From assembly GCF_001422285.1 (NCBI RefSeq), contig NZ_LMMO01000006.1, positions 2,333-66,332 on the forward strand: a stretch of 64,000 bases of DNA, written 5' to 3'. Numbering within the stretch: the first letter of the stretch is position 1; every line of letters begins with the position of its first letter. Origin of the DNA: Frigoribacterium sp. Leaf263 (GTDB lineage: Bacteria; Actinomycetota; Actinomycetes; Actinomycetales; Microbacteriaceae). The notes beneath the pieces are model-generated. The model had not been told where the DNA came from, ran no database searches, and worked only from the letters and a program-made list of their open reading frames with translations. Positions 8,117 to 15,998 of this stretch are shown here, piece by piece. Position numbers and translations under genes: made by a program.

Positions 8117-8635
8117 ATGCACAAGCGAATGACCATCACCCTCACGACGGCCGTTTTGGCGGCGGCCGCTCTCTCCGGGTGCACCACATCTGCCGAATCA
8201 TCCACGACGACCGACTCCACCGAGCCGGCCCCCGCCGAGACCACCGCGGCAGCGGCAGTCCTCGGCACCGCAACGTCTCCCCTGGGCGAGATCATCACCG
8301 ACGACGCCGGGTACACGATCTACACGTTCAAGATGGACGAGCAGGACTCGGGCACCAGCAACTGCTACGACGAATGCGCCACGACCTGGCCGGCAGTTGA
8401 AGCCTCCGACACGTCCTCCCCAGAAGGCATCACGGGCGAGATCGGTTCCCTCACCCGCACGGACGGGACAACCCAGCTGACCGTCGACGGCTGGCCGGTG
8501 TACCGGTTCGCGAAGGACACCGAACCTGGACAGGTCAACGGACAGGGCGTGAAGGATGCCTGGTACGTCCTCCAGCCGGACGGCACGATCAACATGGAAG
8601 CAGCCACTGAGGGCGCAGCGACCCCAGCCTCCTGA
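8117..8635 (+). CDS. COG4315 / lipoprotein_15 secreted-repeat lipoprotein
   Basis: 172 residues, with strong AGGAGG before ATG 8117. A signal peptide with lipobox (AALSGCTT) is followed by a Thr/Ala/Glu-rich linker. Two copies of the secreted repeat follow: DDAGYTIYTFKMDEQDSGTS...CYDECATTWPAV and TVDGWPVYRFAKDTEPGQVN. Members are exported, surface-anchored proteins of unclear function, often with Cys/His suited to heme, quinone or metal. It lies upstream of the sigma/anti-sigma pair and may be its target. Confidence 0.85.
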   Translation: MHKRMTITLTTAVLAAAALSGCTTSAESSTTTDSTEPAPAETTAAAAVLGTATSPLGEIITDDAGYTIYTFKMDEQDSGTSNCYDECATTWPAVEASDTSSPEGITGEIGSLTRTDGTTQLTVDGWPVYRFAKDTEPGQVNGQGVKDAWYVLQPDGTINMEAATEGAATPAS

Positions 8636-8933
8636 TCGCGCGCGTGCCTGCCGGACAGAACTCTCCGGGTTGCAGGCCCTCGCAGCTCCACAACCCCACC
8701 CGAGCAAAGGAGCCACAAGGCAGTGCTCATCGACATCAAGGCAGAGACAGTGGGTGCGAATACGTCGACTGCTTCCGCTCAGACGGTGAACCCATGTCCT
8801 GGCCTGGTCGATGGCATGAGGTTCGATCACTGGTGCGCATCGGCGTTCCTCGGTGCGCTCGATACAGGCACGACAAGAGGCGGTCCTGGATCAGGCACTA
8901 GCCGGACTTCACTGGCGCGAGGCGGTGAAGGTC

Positions 8934-9440
8934 ATGGCCCGAGCCAGTGACGAGCTTTTGTCGACATTGTTCGAGTGCCACGGCGGGGCGCTTCGCCGTT
9001 ACACACACAGCCTCACTCGGAACGCGGCGCTGACCGAGGACATCGTTCAAGAGACGATGCTGAGAGCATGGCAGCGTCCTAAGGTGCTGGAGCTCGACAA
9101 GGATGCGGCTCAAGCGTGGCTGTTCACGGTCGCTCGGCGCCTCGTCATCGACGACGCACGATCTGCCCGGAGTCGACGAGAAGTGGCAGCCCTTGGCGAG
9201 GTAGAAGGCACTGCTCTCGATCGCACTGATGCCGTCCTGGACAGCATCATCGTTGCGGACGCGCTGGCGTCGCTCTCCGACCACCACCGTCAGATCGTCA
9301 TCGATGCGTACTTCGCTGGTCAGAGCATTCCTGAAATTTCGAGACGGCTTGGCATCCCAGAAGGAACCGCGAAATCGCGGCTCCACTATGGGTTACGCGG
9401 GCTGAGGCTAGCCCTCCAAGAAAGGGGCGTCACACGATGA
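8934..9440 (+). CDS. ECF RNA polymerase sigma factor
   Basis: 168 residues. Region 2 is HSLTRNAALTEDIVQETMLRAW and region 4 is SLSDHHRQIVIDAYFAGQS..EISRRLGIPEGTAKSRLHYG, the complete ECF architecture. The start at ATG 8934 places region 2 at the usual distance; longer starts exist. It overlaps its anti-sigma gene by ATGA, so the two are translationally coupled. It resembles the SigK/SigL-type group with zinc-finger anti-sigmas. Confidence 0.9.
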   Translation: MARASDELLSTLFECHGGALRRYTHSLTRNAALTEDIVQETMLRAWQRPKVLELDKDAAQAWLFTVARRLVIDDARSARSRREVAALGEVEGTALDRTDAVLDSIIVADALASLSDHHRQIVIDAYFAGQSIPEISRRLGIPEGTAKSRLHYGLRGLRLALQERGVTR

Positions 9441-10147
9441 CTGAGCATCCCGATCTTCAAGCTAACGAGGACCGTTACCAAGACTGGGACGCGTCCTACG
9501 TCCTCGGAGCGCTCCCCACCGATGAACGTCGCGAATACGAGCAGCACCTCAGTACCTGCGCCAACTGCCGTGAAGCGGTGACGGAACTTGCGGGTCTCCC
9601 AGGCATCCTGAGCCGAATCTCGCCGGAAGAGGCCCTTGCCATCCATTCACCTCTGGGTATGGATGAAACTCAGGCGCCATCAGAAACGTTGTCGCTGATG
9701 GCCCACCGCTTCCGCAAGAGTCAACGCCGCCGCCGAGGAGTCATGGCTCTCGCAGTTGCCGCTGCTGTTGCTGCCGCCGTCTTCGGGGGGCTCGCCGTGG
9801 GCGCAAGAAACGACGTCGGCCCAGCGACGGCCCAAATGACGTTCCAGCCCATGGACCCCGGAACTGACTCCACCACCCTTACTGCCGGTCTGCAGATCGA
9901 GGAGAAATCTTGGGGCACGAGGCTCGATTGGAACTGCGACTACGGCGCGGATGCGCCAGACAACTCCCGATACGAGCTCGTGGTCACACAAACGGACAAC
10001 ACCACGCTTACCGTCGCGACGTGGGACGCAGCTGGCTCGCGTGCCGCAGATCTGTCTGCGTCGACGGCTATTCCCAGCCTGAAGATCACGAGTGTAGAAA
10101 TCCGCTTGCAGGGATCCACGGTCGCGTTGGCTCGGCTAGACACCTGA
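9437..10147 (+). CDS. Membrane anti-sigma factor with zinc-finger (ASD) domain
   Basis: 236 residues. The cytoplasmic N-terminus carries the anti-sigma zinc motif (EYEQHLSTCANCREAV; H-x3-C-x2-C). One TM helix follows (~100-120, GVMALAVAAAVAAAVFGGLA). The extracytoplasmic C-terminal domain resembles the anti-sigma-K type (MDPGTDSTTLTAGL...GTRLDWNCDYG). It would hold the upstream sigma factor inactive until a signal triggers release. Confidence 0.85.
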   Translation: MTEHPDLQANEDRYQDWDASYVLGALPTDERREYEQHLSTCANCREAVTELAGLPGILSRISPEEALAIHSPLGMDETQAPSETLSLMAHRFRKSQRRRRGVMALAVAAAVAAAVFGGLAVGARNDVGPATAQMTFQPMDPGTDSTTLTAGLQIEEKSWGTRLDWNCDYGADAPDNSRYELVVTQTDNTTLTVATWDAAGSRAADLSASTAIPSLKITSVEIRLQGSTVALARLDT

Positions 10148-10230
10148 GCACCTCCGAACGAGACGCCCGTTAGACGGTCGGTCACCGGACGCTCGTTGGC
10201 TGCGACCACTCCCTCTTAGTTGCGGGGCCC

Positions 10231-10290
10231 AGATCGTCTCGATAAATCGGTCCGAAATCGCTCTCGGTGGCGGATCGGCTATCGAGACGC
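10231..10290. repeat. Inverted pair of CGATC-type repeat, copy 5
   Basis: CGGATCGGCTATCGAGACGC (10271-10290) is a variant of the dispersed palindrome. An inverted relative, CGTCTCGATAAATCGGTCC, lies at ~10234-10252. Together they form a dyad of about 60 bp upstream of the arsC-like gene, consistent with an operator region. Confidence 0.4.
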
Positions 10291-10332
10291 AAACGCGGTG
10301 ACTCGTTTCTCGACGTCAGTATGGTTCGCCAC

Positions 10333-10740
10333 ATGACCACTCATCAGCCCACTGTCGTTTTCGTCTGTCAGAAGAACGCGGGCAAGTCGCAAATGGCCGC
10401 AGCTCTGATGCGCGACCTCGCTGGCGACGAGGTCACCGTGCGCTCTGCCGGCACCAAGCCCGGGGCTGCCCTCAACGCCCAATCAGTCCAGTCTCTTCAA
10501 GAGCTGGGCATCGACGTTGGCGACGAGCACCCGAAGGCCCTCACCGCAGACATGATCGCCACGGCTGACGTCCTCGTGACTCTCGGTACCGAGGCGAAAG
10601 TTGAAGGGATCCCGACAGTCCGGTTCGAGACGTGGATCACAGACGAACCTTCCGAGCGGGGCATCGAAGGCATGGAGCGGATGCGCCTTGTCCGAGACGA
10701 CATTCGCTCTCGAGTCGCAGACCTACGCAACCGTCTCTGA
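10333..10740 (+). CDS. arsC: Low-MW-phosphatase-type arsenate reductase (arsenate-mycothiol type)
   Basis: 135 residues. The N-terminal VVFVCQKNAGKSQMAAALM is the low-molecular-weight phosphatase/ArsC loop with nucleophile Cys12. The canonical CX5R loop here ends in Lys18 (C-Q-K-N-A-G-K-S). A Lys at this position is, from memory, a feature of a mycothiol-linked corynebacterial ArsC subgroup. It would reduce arsenate to arsenite for export by the neighbouring pump. The stop overlaps the convergent pump gene by 18 bp. Start 10333 is preferred to 10321. Confidence 0.75.
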   Translation: MTTHQPTVVFVCQKNAGKSQMAAALMRDLAGDEVTVRSAGTKPGAALNAQSVQSLQELGIDVGDEHPKALTADMIATADVLVTLGTEAKVEGIPTVRFETWITDEPSERGIEGMERMRLVRDDIRSRVADLRNRL

Positions 10741-11697
10741 ATCGCTCCGCACGAGACGTGGGACGAGGCGGACGAAGATCACCATGCCAACGAGCTCGAT
10801 GAGCGTCTGGGTGACGACGACGACCGGAGCAAGCGACAGCGACGCCGGGAGGGCGAGTGCGAGCGGCAAGACCACGAGCGAGTTCCTGGTCGCACCGCTG
10901 AACACCAGGGCCCGTGTTGCTGGCACGTCGAGCCGGAAGATGCGTCCGACGCCGATGCCGAGCGCTGCCATGACGACGAGGAACGCGGCATAGATCGGCA
11001 CCAGCACGAGGAGCTGCCCCAGGGCGTCTCCGACGTCTCCGGCTTGTGAGGCCACGACGGTGAACAGGGTTGCCATCATCAGCGGCACCATCAGGCCCAG
11101 CATCGTCCGCTCGATCACGACACCGGACCGGTGTCGCCGGGCGAGGGCCTGCACGAGCGCGGCCGCGGTGAGCGGGACGACGATTAGGAGGAGGAACGCC
11201 CGTGCGAAGGGGCCGACCTCGACCACGGCGACGCCCTCGGGGCCGATGAACAGCAGCAGGTACAGCGGCAGGAGAAGGATCTGCGCCAGCATCAGAACCG
11301 GTGCCGCAGCGAGGAGCCGTTCTGACGCGCCGCCGGCAAGACCGGCGAACACGATCACGTAGTCGATGCACGGGGTCAACAGCACCAGCAGCACCCCGAA
11401 CAGCAGCGCCGGCTCGTCCGCGACGAACCGGGACAGCCCGTACGCGACGAGGGGGACGACGACGAAGTTCAGCACCCCGACCGCGGCGAGGAACCGCCCG
11501 TCTCGGAGAGACCTCCTGATCGCGGCGAACGGCACCCCGAGAAACGTCGCGAACAGCAGCATCGCGAGCACGGGCTCGATCGCGGCCTCTAGGTGGTGTG
11601 CCCCCGGCACGGTGAGGCCGACCACGCCGGCAGCCAGGATAGCGACCAGGTAAAGACCGATCTGCCGGTGTTCGCGCCAGGAAACGACCGCGTTCAC
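10723..11697 (-). CDS. ACR3/BASS-type arsenic resistance efflux protein
   Basis: 324 residues with ten TM segments of the bile acid:sodium symporter fold. LLTPCIDYVIVFAGLAGG contains the conserved Cys in helix 4 used by ACR3 arsenite pumps, and FSGATRNSLVVLPLALALP is the helix 9 signature. It probably extrudes arsenite. It is divergent from the MerR gene; a MerR-type spaced promoter lies at 11734-11764 facing this gene. Confidence 0.8.
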   Translation of the reverse strand: MNAVVSWREHRQIGLYLVAILAAGVVGLTVPGAHHLEAAIEPVLAMLLFATFLGVPFAAIRRSLRDGRFLAAVGVLNFVVVPLVAYGLSRFVADEPALLFGVLLVLLTPCIDYVIVFAGLAGGASERLLAAAPVLMLAQILLLPLYLLLFIGPEGVAVVEVGPFARAFLLLIVVPLTAAALVQALARRHRSGVVIERTMLGLMVPLMMATLFTVVASQAGDVGDALGQLLVLVPIYAAFLVVMAALGIGVGRIFRLDVPATRALVFSGATRNSLVVLPLALALPASLSLAPVVVVTQTLIELVGMVIFVRLVPRLVRSDSETVA

Positions 11698-11720
11698 GGC
11701 AGGACAGGTGTGGGGGAAGA

Positions 11721-11736
11721 GGGCACGTCAGTGCCC
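11721..11736. repeat. Perfect hairpin GGGCAC-GTCA-GTGCCC
   Basis: A 6-bp stem with a 4-base loop between the arsenic pump start and the MerR operator. It would lie at the 5' end of the pump mRNA. Confidence 0.5.
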
Positions 11737-11764
11737 GTAGAGGTTCGAGCCGCTCGAAGGTCAA
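11734..11764 (-). promoter_or_regulatory. MerR-type promoter/operator for the arsenic pump
   Basis: On the minus strand TTGACC (11764-11759) is followed by a 19-bp spacer and TACGGG (11739-11734). The spacer holds the perfect dyad TTCGAG-CGG-CTCGAA. An overlong 19-bp spacer with a central dyad is the hallmark of MerR-activated promoters. It lies 37 bases upstream of the pump start. Confidence 0.65.
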
Positions 11765-11792
11765 GCGGCACCGGCGGCTCTAGGGTCGCGGT

Positions 11793-12194
11793 GTGCGAAT
11801 CTCCGAAGTCAGTAAACGCAGCGGTGTCTCCGCCACGGCGCTCCGGTACTACGAGTCCATCGGGCTCTTGACCCCGGCCAGGGCCCACAACGGGTACCGC
11901 GACTACAGCCCGGACCTGCTCAGCCGCCTCGACCTGATTGAAGCCAGCAAAGAACTCGGATTGCCTCTTGATCAGATCGGCGCGCACCTCAGCACCATGG
12001 AGTCGACGTCCTGCACCGATGTCCGGGAGGCGCTGCGGCCGCTCTTGGCAGAGCAGGTGCGTCAGATCGAGAAGAAGCAGGCCCGGCTCGACCGGCTCCG
12101 GTCACGCCTCGCTCGTGCCGAACACGGCCTAGCCGCGTGCCCTGACCGGTCAGAGCGGTGCTCGACCGAGTGCGTGTTCCGAACGTTCCCCTGA
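11793..12194 (+). CDS. MerR-family metal/metalloid-responsive regulator
   Basis: 133 residues. The N-terminal wHTH MRISEVSKRSGVSATALRYY is diagnostic and is followed by the long dimerisation coiled coil. Several Cys lie at C-terminal positions (SCTDV in the middle; CPDRSERCSTEC at the end), suited to metal or metalloid binding. It probably senses arsenite or a heavy metal and activates the divergent pump. It starts at GTG with a TAGGGT -10-like box only seven bases upstream (11781-11786), so the mRNA may be leaderless. Confidence 0.85.
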   Translation: MRISEVSKRSGVSATALRYYESIGLLTPARAHNGYRDYSPDLLSRLDLIEASKELGLPLDQIGAHLSTMESTSCTDVREALRPLLAEQVRQIEKKQARLDRLRSRLARAEHGLAACPDRSERCSTECVFRTFP

Positions 12195-12224
12195 TCCGCC
12201 GAGCCTCGTCCACGAATCGATGGA

Positions 12225-12791
12225 TCAGGGCGCCGCTCGCTGGATTGCGCGGTAGACCGTCGAACGCGCAACACCGAAGAGTTCGGCGATCTCGCTGGTT
12301 GTGTGGGCGCCGGTGCGGTGCAGCTGCACGAGGTGCTTCTCCTGTGAGGGGGTGAGCTTGGGCTTGCGACCGCGAAGCTTGCCAGCGGCCTTGGCGATCG
12401 CCATCCCCTCCCGCGTGCGGGCACGGATCAGGTCGGCCTCGAACTTAGCCACCATTCCGAGGACGTTGAATAGCAGGCGGCCCACTGGGTCGGTGGGGTC
12501 GTAGACCGCTCCCCCGAGGTTCAGGGCGACGCCCTTCTTCGTGAGCTCGTCGGAGATGTCGGTCGCGTCACGCAGCGAGCGGGCAAGACGGTCGAGCTTC
12601 GTCACCACCAGGACGTCGCCGGCACGGCACGCAGCGAGGGCCTCGCGCAGGCCCGGCCGGGCTCGAGTAGTGCCCGACAAGCCGTGGTCAACATGGACGT
12701 GTTGATCGTCAACACCAAGCGCTGCAAGACCGTCACGTTGTGCTGCGAGATCTTGTCCTGACGTCGAGACGCGGGCGTATCCGATGAGCAT
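12225..12791 (-). CDS. Small serine recombinase (Tn3-type resolvase/invertase)
   Basis: 188 residues. MLIGYARVSTSGQDLAAQRDG holds the nucleophilic Ser10. VVTKLDRLARSLRDATDI and MVAKFEADLIRARTREGM are the resolvase core and E-helix. TSEIAELFGVARSTVYRAI is the C-terminal HTH. It catalyses site-specific strand exchange at a res or invertible site. No transposase accompanies it, so it is either a plasmid resolvase or a transposon remnant. The 276 bases from 12792 to 13067 hold no gene apart from the operator at 13010. Confidence 0.9.
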   Translation of the reverse strand: MLIGYARVSTSGQDLAAQRDGLAALGVDDQHVHVDHGLSGTTRARPGLREALAACRAGDVLVVTKLDRLARSLRDATDISDELTKKGVALNLGGAVYDPTDPVGRLLFNVLGMVAKFEADLIRARTREGMAIAKAAGKLRGRKPKLTPSQEKHLVQLHRTGAHTTSEIAELFGVARSTVYRAIQRAAP

Positions 12792-13009
12792 CCGACGACT
12801 GTAGCGTTCATCCCCCCGTCACCGGGCATTTTTGCGGGACAGGCATACGCGAATCCGCAGGCCAGGCGCCACTTGATGCCAGTCGGATAAAACGGGCCCA
12901 AGCAGGTGTCCCGATGAACGACCGACTAACGGACGCTCTCCTACTCGCTGCACCGCGCGACATTTCTCGCAACTTGGGCAGCTGCCCTGCGATGAGCCCG
13001 AGCGTCGTC

Positions 13010-13033
13010 GTGCTAACGTTTTCTTGTTAGCAC
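13010..13033. promoter_or_regulatory. Operator GTGCTAAC-N8-GTTAGCAC upstream of the amidase gene
   Basis: Perfect 8-bp arms with an 8-bp AT-rich spacer, 35 bases before the amidase ATG. The same TGCTAAC-N8-GTTAGCA core occurs at 17271-17292 before the amidohydrolase. The dyad length suits a TetR dimer, and a TetR gene lies between the two sites. Confidence 0.75.
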
Positions 13034-13067
13034 CCATCGGGTGACCACAGACTTAGTAGGAGCAACC

Positions 13068-14564
13068 ATGTCCGTCCAAAAGCCCACCTCGGCGCAGATC
13101 GCCGACCTCGCAGCCGAGATTGGTTACACCGATATCGCTGCCGCCCCCGAGGAGTACACCGCGATGATCTCCGGCATGGTCGGCGTCCTCGACGCCCTCA
13201 ACGCCATCCCGGAGCCCGAAGTCCTCGTCAGCCGCGACACCGTCGACTACACCGTCCCCACCGCCGATGAGGACCCGCACCACGCATGGGAGGTGCGCAC
13301 TTCGATCCCGGGCGCCGACTCAGGTCCCCTGGCCGGAGTTCGTCTAGGCGTTAAGGACAGCATCCTGGTCGCCGGTGTCCCCATGCGTAACGGTTCCAAG
13401 GAGCTCGAGTCGTTCGTGCCCAACGAGGATGCGACCATCGTGACGCGTGCTCTCGCGGCTGGCGCCGAGGTCATCGGCAAGACGACCAACGAGTACTTCT
13501 GCATGTCTGGTGCGAGCCACACCGCCGCGTCCGGTGTCGTGCACAACCCCCACCGCATGGGGTACTCCTCTGGTGGTTCCTCGAGCGGCAGCGCCGTCGC
13601 GCTCGTCACCGGCGATGCGGACATGACCTTCGGTGCCGACCAGGCTGGCTCGATCCGCATGCCCGCGTCCTGGTCCGGCGTGGTGGGTCTCAAGCCCACG
13701 TACGGCCTGGTACCCTACACCGGCATCGGCACCCTCGACGGTTACTTCGACCACGTCGGCCCGATGACTCGCACCGTCGCTGAGAACGCCCGACTCCTCA
13801 CCGTCATCGCCGGCTCCGACGGCATCGACTTCCGCCAGAAGGACATCGTCGTCGGCGACTACCTGAGCCGGATCAACGATGGCGTCAAGGGCCTGAAGAT
13901 CGGTGTCCTCACCGAAGGCTTCGGGACCGAGAATGCTGAAGCCGAGGTCGACAAGACGGTTCGCGACACTGTCGAGGCCCTCCGCCAGCAGGGCGCGATC
14001 GTCGAAGAGGTTTCCATCCCGCTGCACTCGCTCGGGGGCGCGCTGTGGACCGCGATTGCGATCGAGGGCATGGCCGAGACGGTCCTGCGCAACCAGGGCC
14101 TCGGCTTCGGGCGCCCCGACTACTACCCGGTCGACATGATGCAGCACCTGTTCGACCACAAGGGAGACGCCGACGCGCACCCCGCGAACGTCCGTCTGTT
14201 CACCCTCGTCGGGAAGTACGTCGACCAGCAGGCCGGTCGCCTGCACTACGCCAAAGCCGTCAACCGTGCTCGCACCCTCCGCGCCGCCTACGACGCCGAG
14301 CTCGCTCGCTTCGACGTGCTGGTCACCCCGACCACCCCGCAGACCGCACGCCCGCTTCCCGACCCGAACCACGGTGCCGGTGCCGCGATCGGCGCCTCGA
14401 TCGAGATGTCGACGAACACGACCCCGTTCAACATCACCCACCACCCCGCGATCAGCGTCCCGTGCGGCACCGTCGACGGGCTCCCGGTGGGTATCCAGCT
14501 GATCGGTAAGCACTTCGACGAGGGGACCCTGTTCCAGGTCGGGCAGGCGATCGAGAACCTCTAA
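13068..14564 (+). CDS. Amidase (amidase-signature family)
   Basis: 498 residues, with TAGGAG upstream of ATG 13068. The Ser-cisSer-Lys triad is visible: Lys96 in GVRLGVKDS, the Gly/Ser-rich loop at ~168-174 (YSSGGSSSGS) and nucleophile Ser195 in GADQAGSIRMPAS. It hydrolyses a carboxylic amide to acid and ammonia in the cytoplasm; the substrate is unknown. It shares an operator with the divergent-side amidohydrolase. A hairpin at 14578-14607 follows the gene. Confidence 0.9.
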   Translation: MSVQKPTSAQIADLAAEIGYTDIAAAPEEYTAMISGMVGVLDALNAIPEPEVLVSRDTVDYTVPTADEDPHHAWEVRTSIPGADSGPLAGVRLGVKDSILVAGVPMRNGSKELESFVPNEDATIVTRALAAGAEVIGKTTNEYFCMSGASHTAASGVVHNPHRMGYSSGGSSSGSAVALVTGDADMTFGADQAGSIRMPASWSGVVGLKPTYGLVPYTGIGTLDGYFDHVGPMTRTVAENARLLTVIAGSDGIDFRQKDIVVGDYLSRINDGVKGLKIGVLTEGFGTENAEAEVDKTVRDTVEALRQQGAIVEEVSIPLHSLGGALWTAIAIEGMAETVLRNQGLGFGRPDYYPVDMMQHLFDHKGDADAHPANVRLFTLVGKYVDQQAGRLHYAKAVNRARTLRAAYDAELARFDVLVTPTTPQTARPLPDPNHGAGAAIGASIEMSTNTTPFNITHHPAISVPCGTVDGLPVGIQLIGKHFDEGTLFQVGQAIENL

Positions 14565-14577
14565 CACTCCGGCGCAG

Positions 14578-14607
14578 GTGGGATCATGGTGTGCAGCCAC
14601 GATCCCG
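14578..14607 (+). terminator. Hairpin between the amidase and TetR genes
   Basis: GGGATCATGG and CCACGATCCC arms (one mismatch) lie around a short loop just after the amidase stop. There is no U-tract, so it may be a partial terminator or mRNA-processing hairpin that sets lower TetR expression. Confidence 0.4.
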
Positions 14608-14643
14608 CCGGCTCTGCCGTACCCCCGACACGAAAGGCACGCG

Positions 14644-15330
14644 TTGACTCGTTCTGAGGAGATGCGCATCCGCATCCTCGACACCGCGCACGACCTTCTG
14701 AACGCTGAGGGCCGTGACGCTGTCACCACGCGCGCGCTCACGTCGGCCCTGCACATCCAGGCACCCACGATCTATCGGATCTTCGGCGACAAGCAAGGAC
14801 TCCTCGACCAGGTGGCCCTCCACGGCTTCTCCGCACACCTCGCGACCTGGACCGGGTGGACGCCCGGCGCTGACCCGATCGACTCTCTCCGTCAAGGGTG
14901 GGACATGCACATCGACTGGGGCCTGCTTCACCCGCAGGTGTACTCGATCGCGTACGGCGAGCCCCGTACAGGGACTTCGTCCCCGGCTGCGGATGCCATT
15001 GACGCGATCCTCACGACGCAGATCGAGGTCGCTGCGAAGGACGGCCTGCTGACCGTTCCTGTCCCCGACGCCGTCAACATGATCCGTGCGACCGGGGTTG
15101 GCGTGGTGTTCACGCTCCTCGCGATGCCCGATGACGCCCGCGACATGACCTTATCCACGCGAGCTCGCGAAGCGACGATGGCCGCGATCCTCGCCACGCC
15201 GGCGAAACATGAGCGTGACGAGCGCGATGGCGCCGCGATGCAGCTCAGGCACCAGCTCGAGGACACAACCGTTTTGACGGCGAACGAGCGCGCCCTCTTC
15301 GGCGACTGGCTCGACCGTCTCGCAAAATAG
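14644..15330 (+). CDS. TetR-family transcriptional regulator
   Basis: 228 residues from TTG 14644 (alternative ATG at 14662). The N-terminal HTH is RIRILDTAHDLLNAEGRDAV..TRALTSALHIQAPTIYRIF, with the characteristic TIYRIFGDKQGLL. The rest is helical ligand-binding domain (TetR_C-like). It lies directly downstream of the amidase. Two identical palindromes in front of the amidase and amidohydrolase genes are its likely operators, giving an inducible amide-degradation regulon. Confidence 0.88.
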   Translation: MTRSEEMRIRILDTAHDLLNAEGRDAVTTRALTSALHIQAPTIYRIFGDKQGLLDQVALHGFSAHLATWTGWTPGADPIDSLRQGWDMHIDWGLLHPQVYSIAYGEPRTGTSSPAADAIDAILTTQIEVAAKDGLLTVPVPDAVNMIRATGVGVVFTLLAMPDDARDMTLSTRAREATMAAILATPAKHERDERDGAAMQLRHQLEDTTVLTANERALFGDWLDRLAK

Positions 15331-15361
15331 GCAGCAAGCGCACTAGCGCTTGCTGCCTATT
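15326..15361. terminator. Bidirectional terminator with a 16-bp perfect stem
   Basis: Arms at 15326-15341 and 15346-15361 are perfectly complementary around the loop ACTA. The stem spans the TetR stop and lies between convergent genes, with A/T bases at both stem ends. Confidence 0.75.
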
Positions 15362-15380
15362 GGACGTGCTCAGACCGTCC

Positions 15381-15998
15381 TTAGAGCGAGTTCGCTCCGC
15401 TGTCCACCCACTTTCGGATCCAGCGAATCAGTGGTTCCGTCTCGGCCCACGTTGCCCCGATCGCGTCTCGTGATGCACTCAGCGGCAGTCGTCGCAGAGC
15501 AGCGAAGGACTGCAGGCGCAGAAGCTCGATCCACGGGTGGTCCCTAGGGAACCCCTTGGGAGCTGTTCGCAGCGACGGACCCGTGATGGTGTACCCCTTG
15601 CCCTCGAGATCGTCGAAGATCTTCTCAAGAGCTGCCGCGGCATGTGGTCGCTGATCGACGACGGTGCGCGCAGCGCCCAGCTGCTCACGGGTGGGACGGT
15701 AGAGCCCCCCACCGAGCTCGAGGCCATCATCGGACACTCGGAGGTACATCAGGCCAGCGACCATGGCCGCCGAGGTTCGGTAGGGGCTCTTGTCACGAGC
15801 GAAGCGAACGTCGCGGTTCTGCCGGAGCACCTTGCCTAGCCCGTACTGCTCCTGAGCCTCTCCGAGGAGGCGTTCGATCGGGATCCGTACGACGCGTTCC
15901 CACTCGTCCCGATGCGCGTCGAACCACTCCTTGTTGTTGTGCCGTCGGAGCTCGTCGAAGAAGCCAGCGAGGTCGTCGTCGAAGTACGATCCGCTCAC
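15381..15998 (-). CDS. DUF2461 (TIGR02453) family protein
   Basis: 205 residues. It carries the family's N-terminal FFDELRRHNNKEWFDAHRDEW block, the DVRFARDKSPYRTSAAM block and GGGLYRPTREQL. Function is unknown; members are widespread in bacteria and fungi. It is translationally coupled (ATGA) to the upstream amidohydrolase and therefore part of the TGCTAAC-N8-GTTAGCA regulon. Confidence 0.85.
   Translation of the reverse strand: MSGSYFDDDLAGFFDELRRHNNKEWFDAHRDEWERVVRIPIERLLGEAQEQYGLGKVLRQNRDVRFARDKSPYRTSAAMVAGLMYLRVSDDGLELGGGLYRPTREQLGAARTVVDQRPHAAAALEKIFDDLEGKGYTITGPSLRTAPKGFPRDHPWIELLRLQSFAALRRLPLSASRDAIGATWAETEPLIRWIRKWVDSGANSL

Noticed and set aside
8723-8950. Short plus frame before the sigma factor
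   Set aside because: Has an AGGAG nearby but low-complexity product that overlaps the sigma gene.
10637-11764. Alternative minus frame over the arsenic pump
   Set aside because: Arg/Ala-rich composition, no homology; the pump frame has clear TM helices.
13344-14768. Long minus frame opposite the amidase
   Set aside because: Antisense shadow of a high-GC gene with an obvious amidase on plus.
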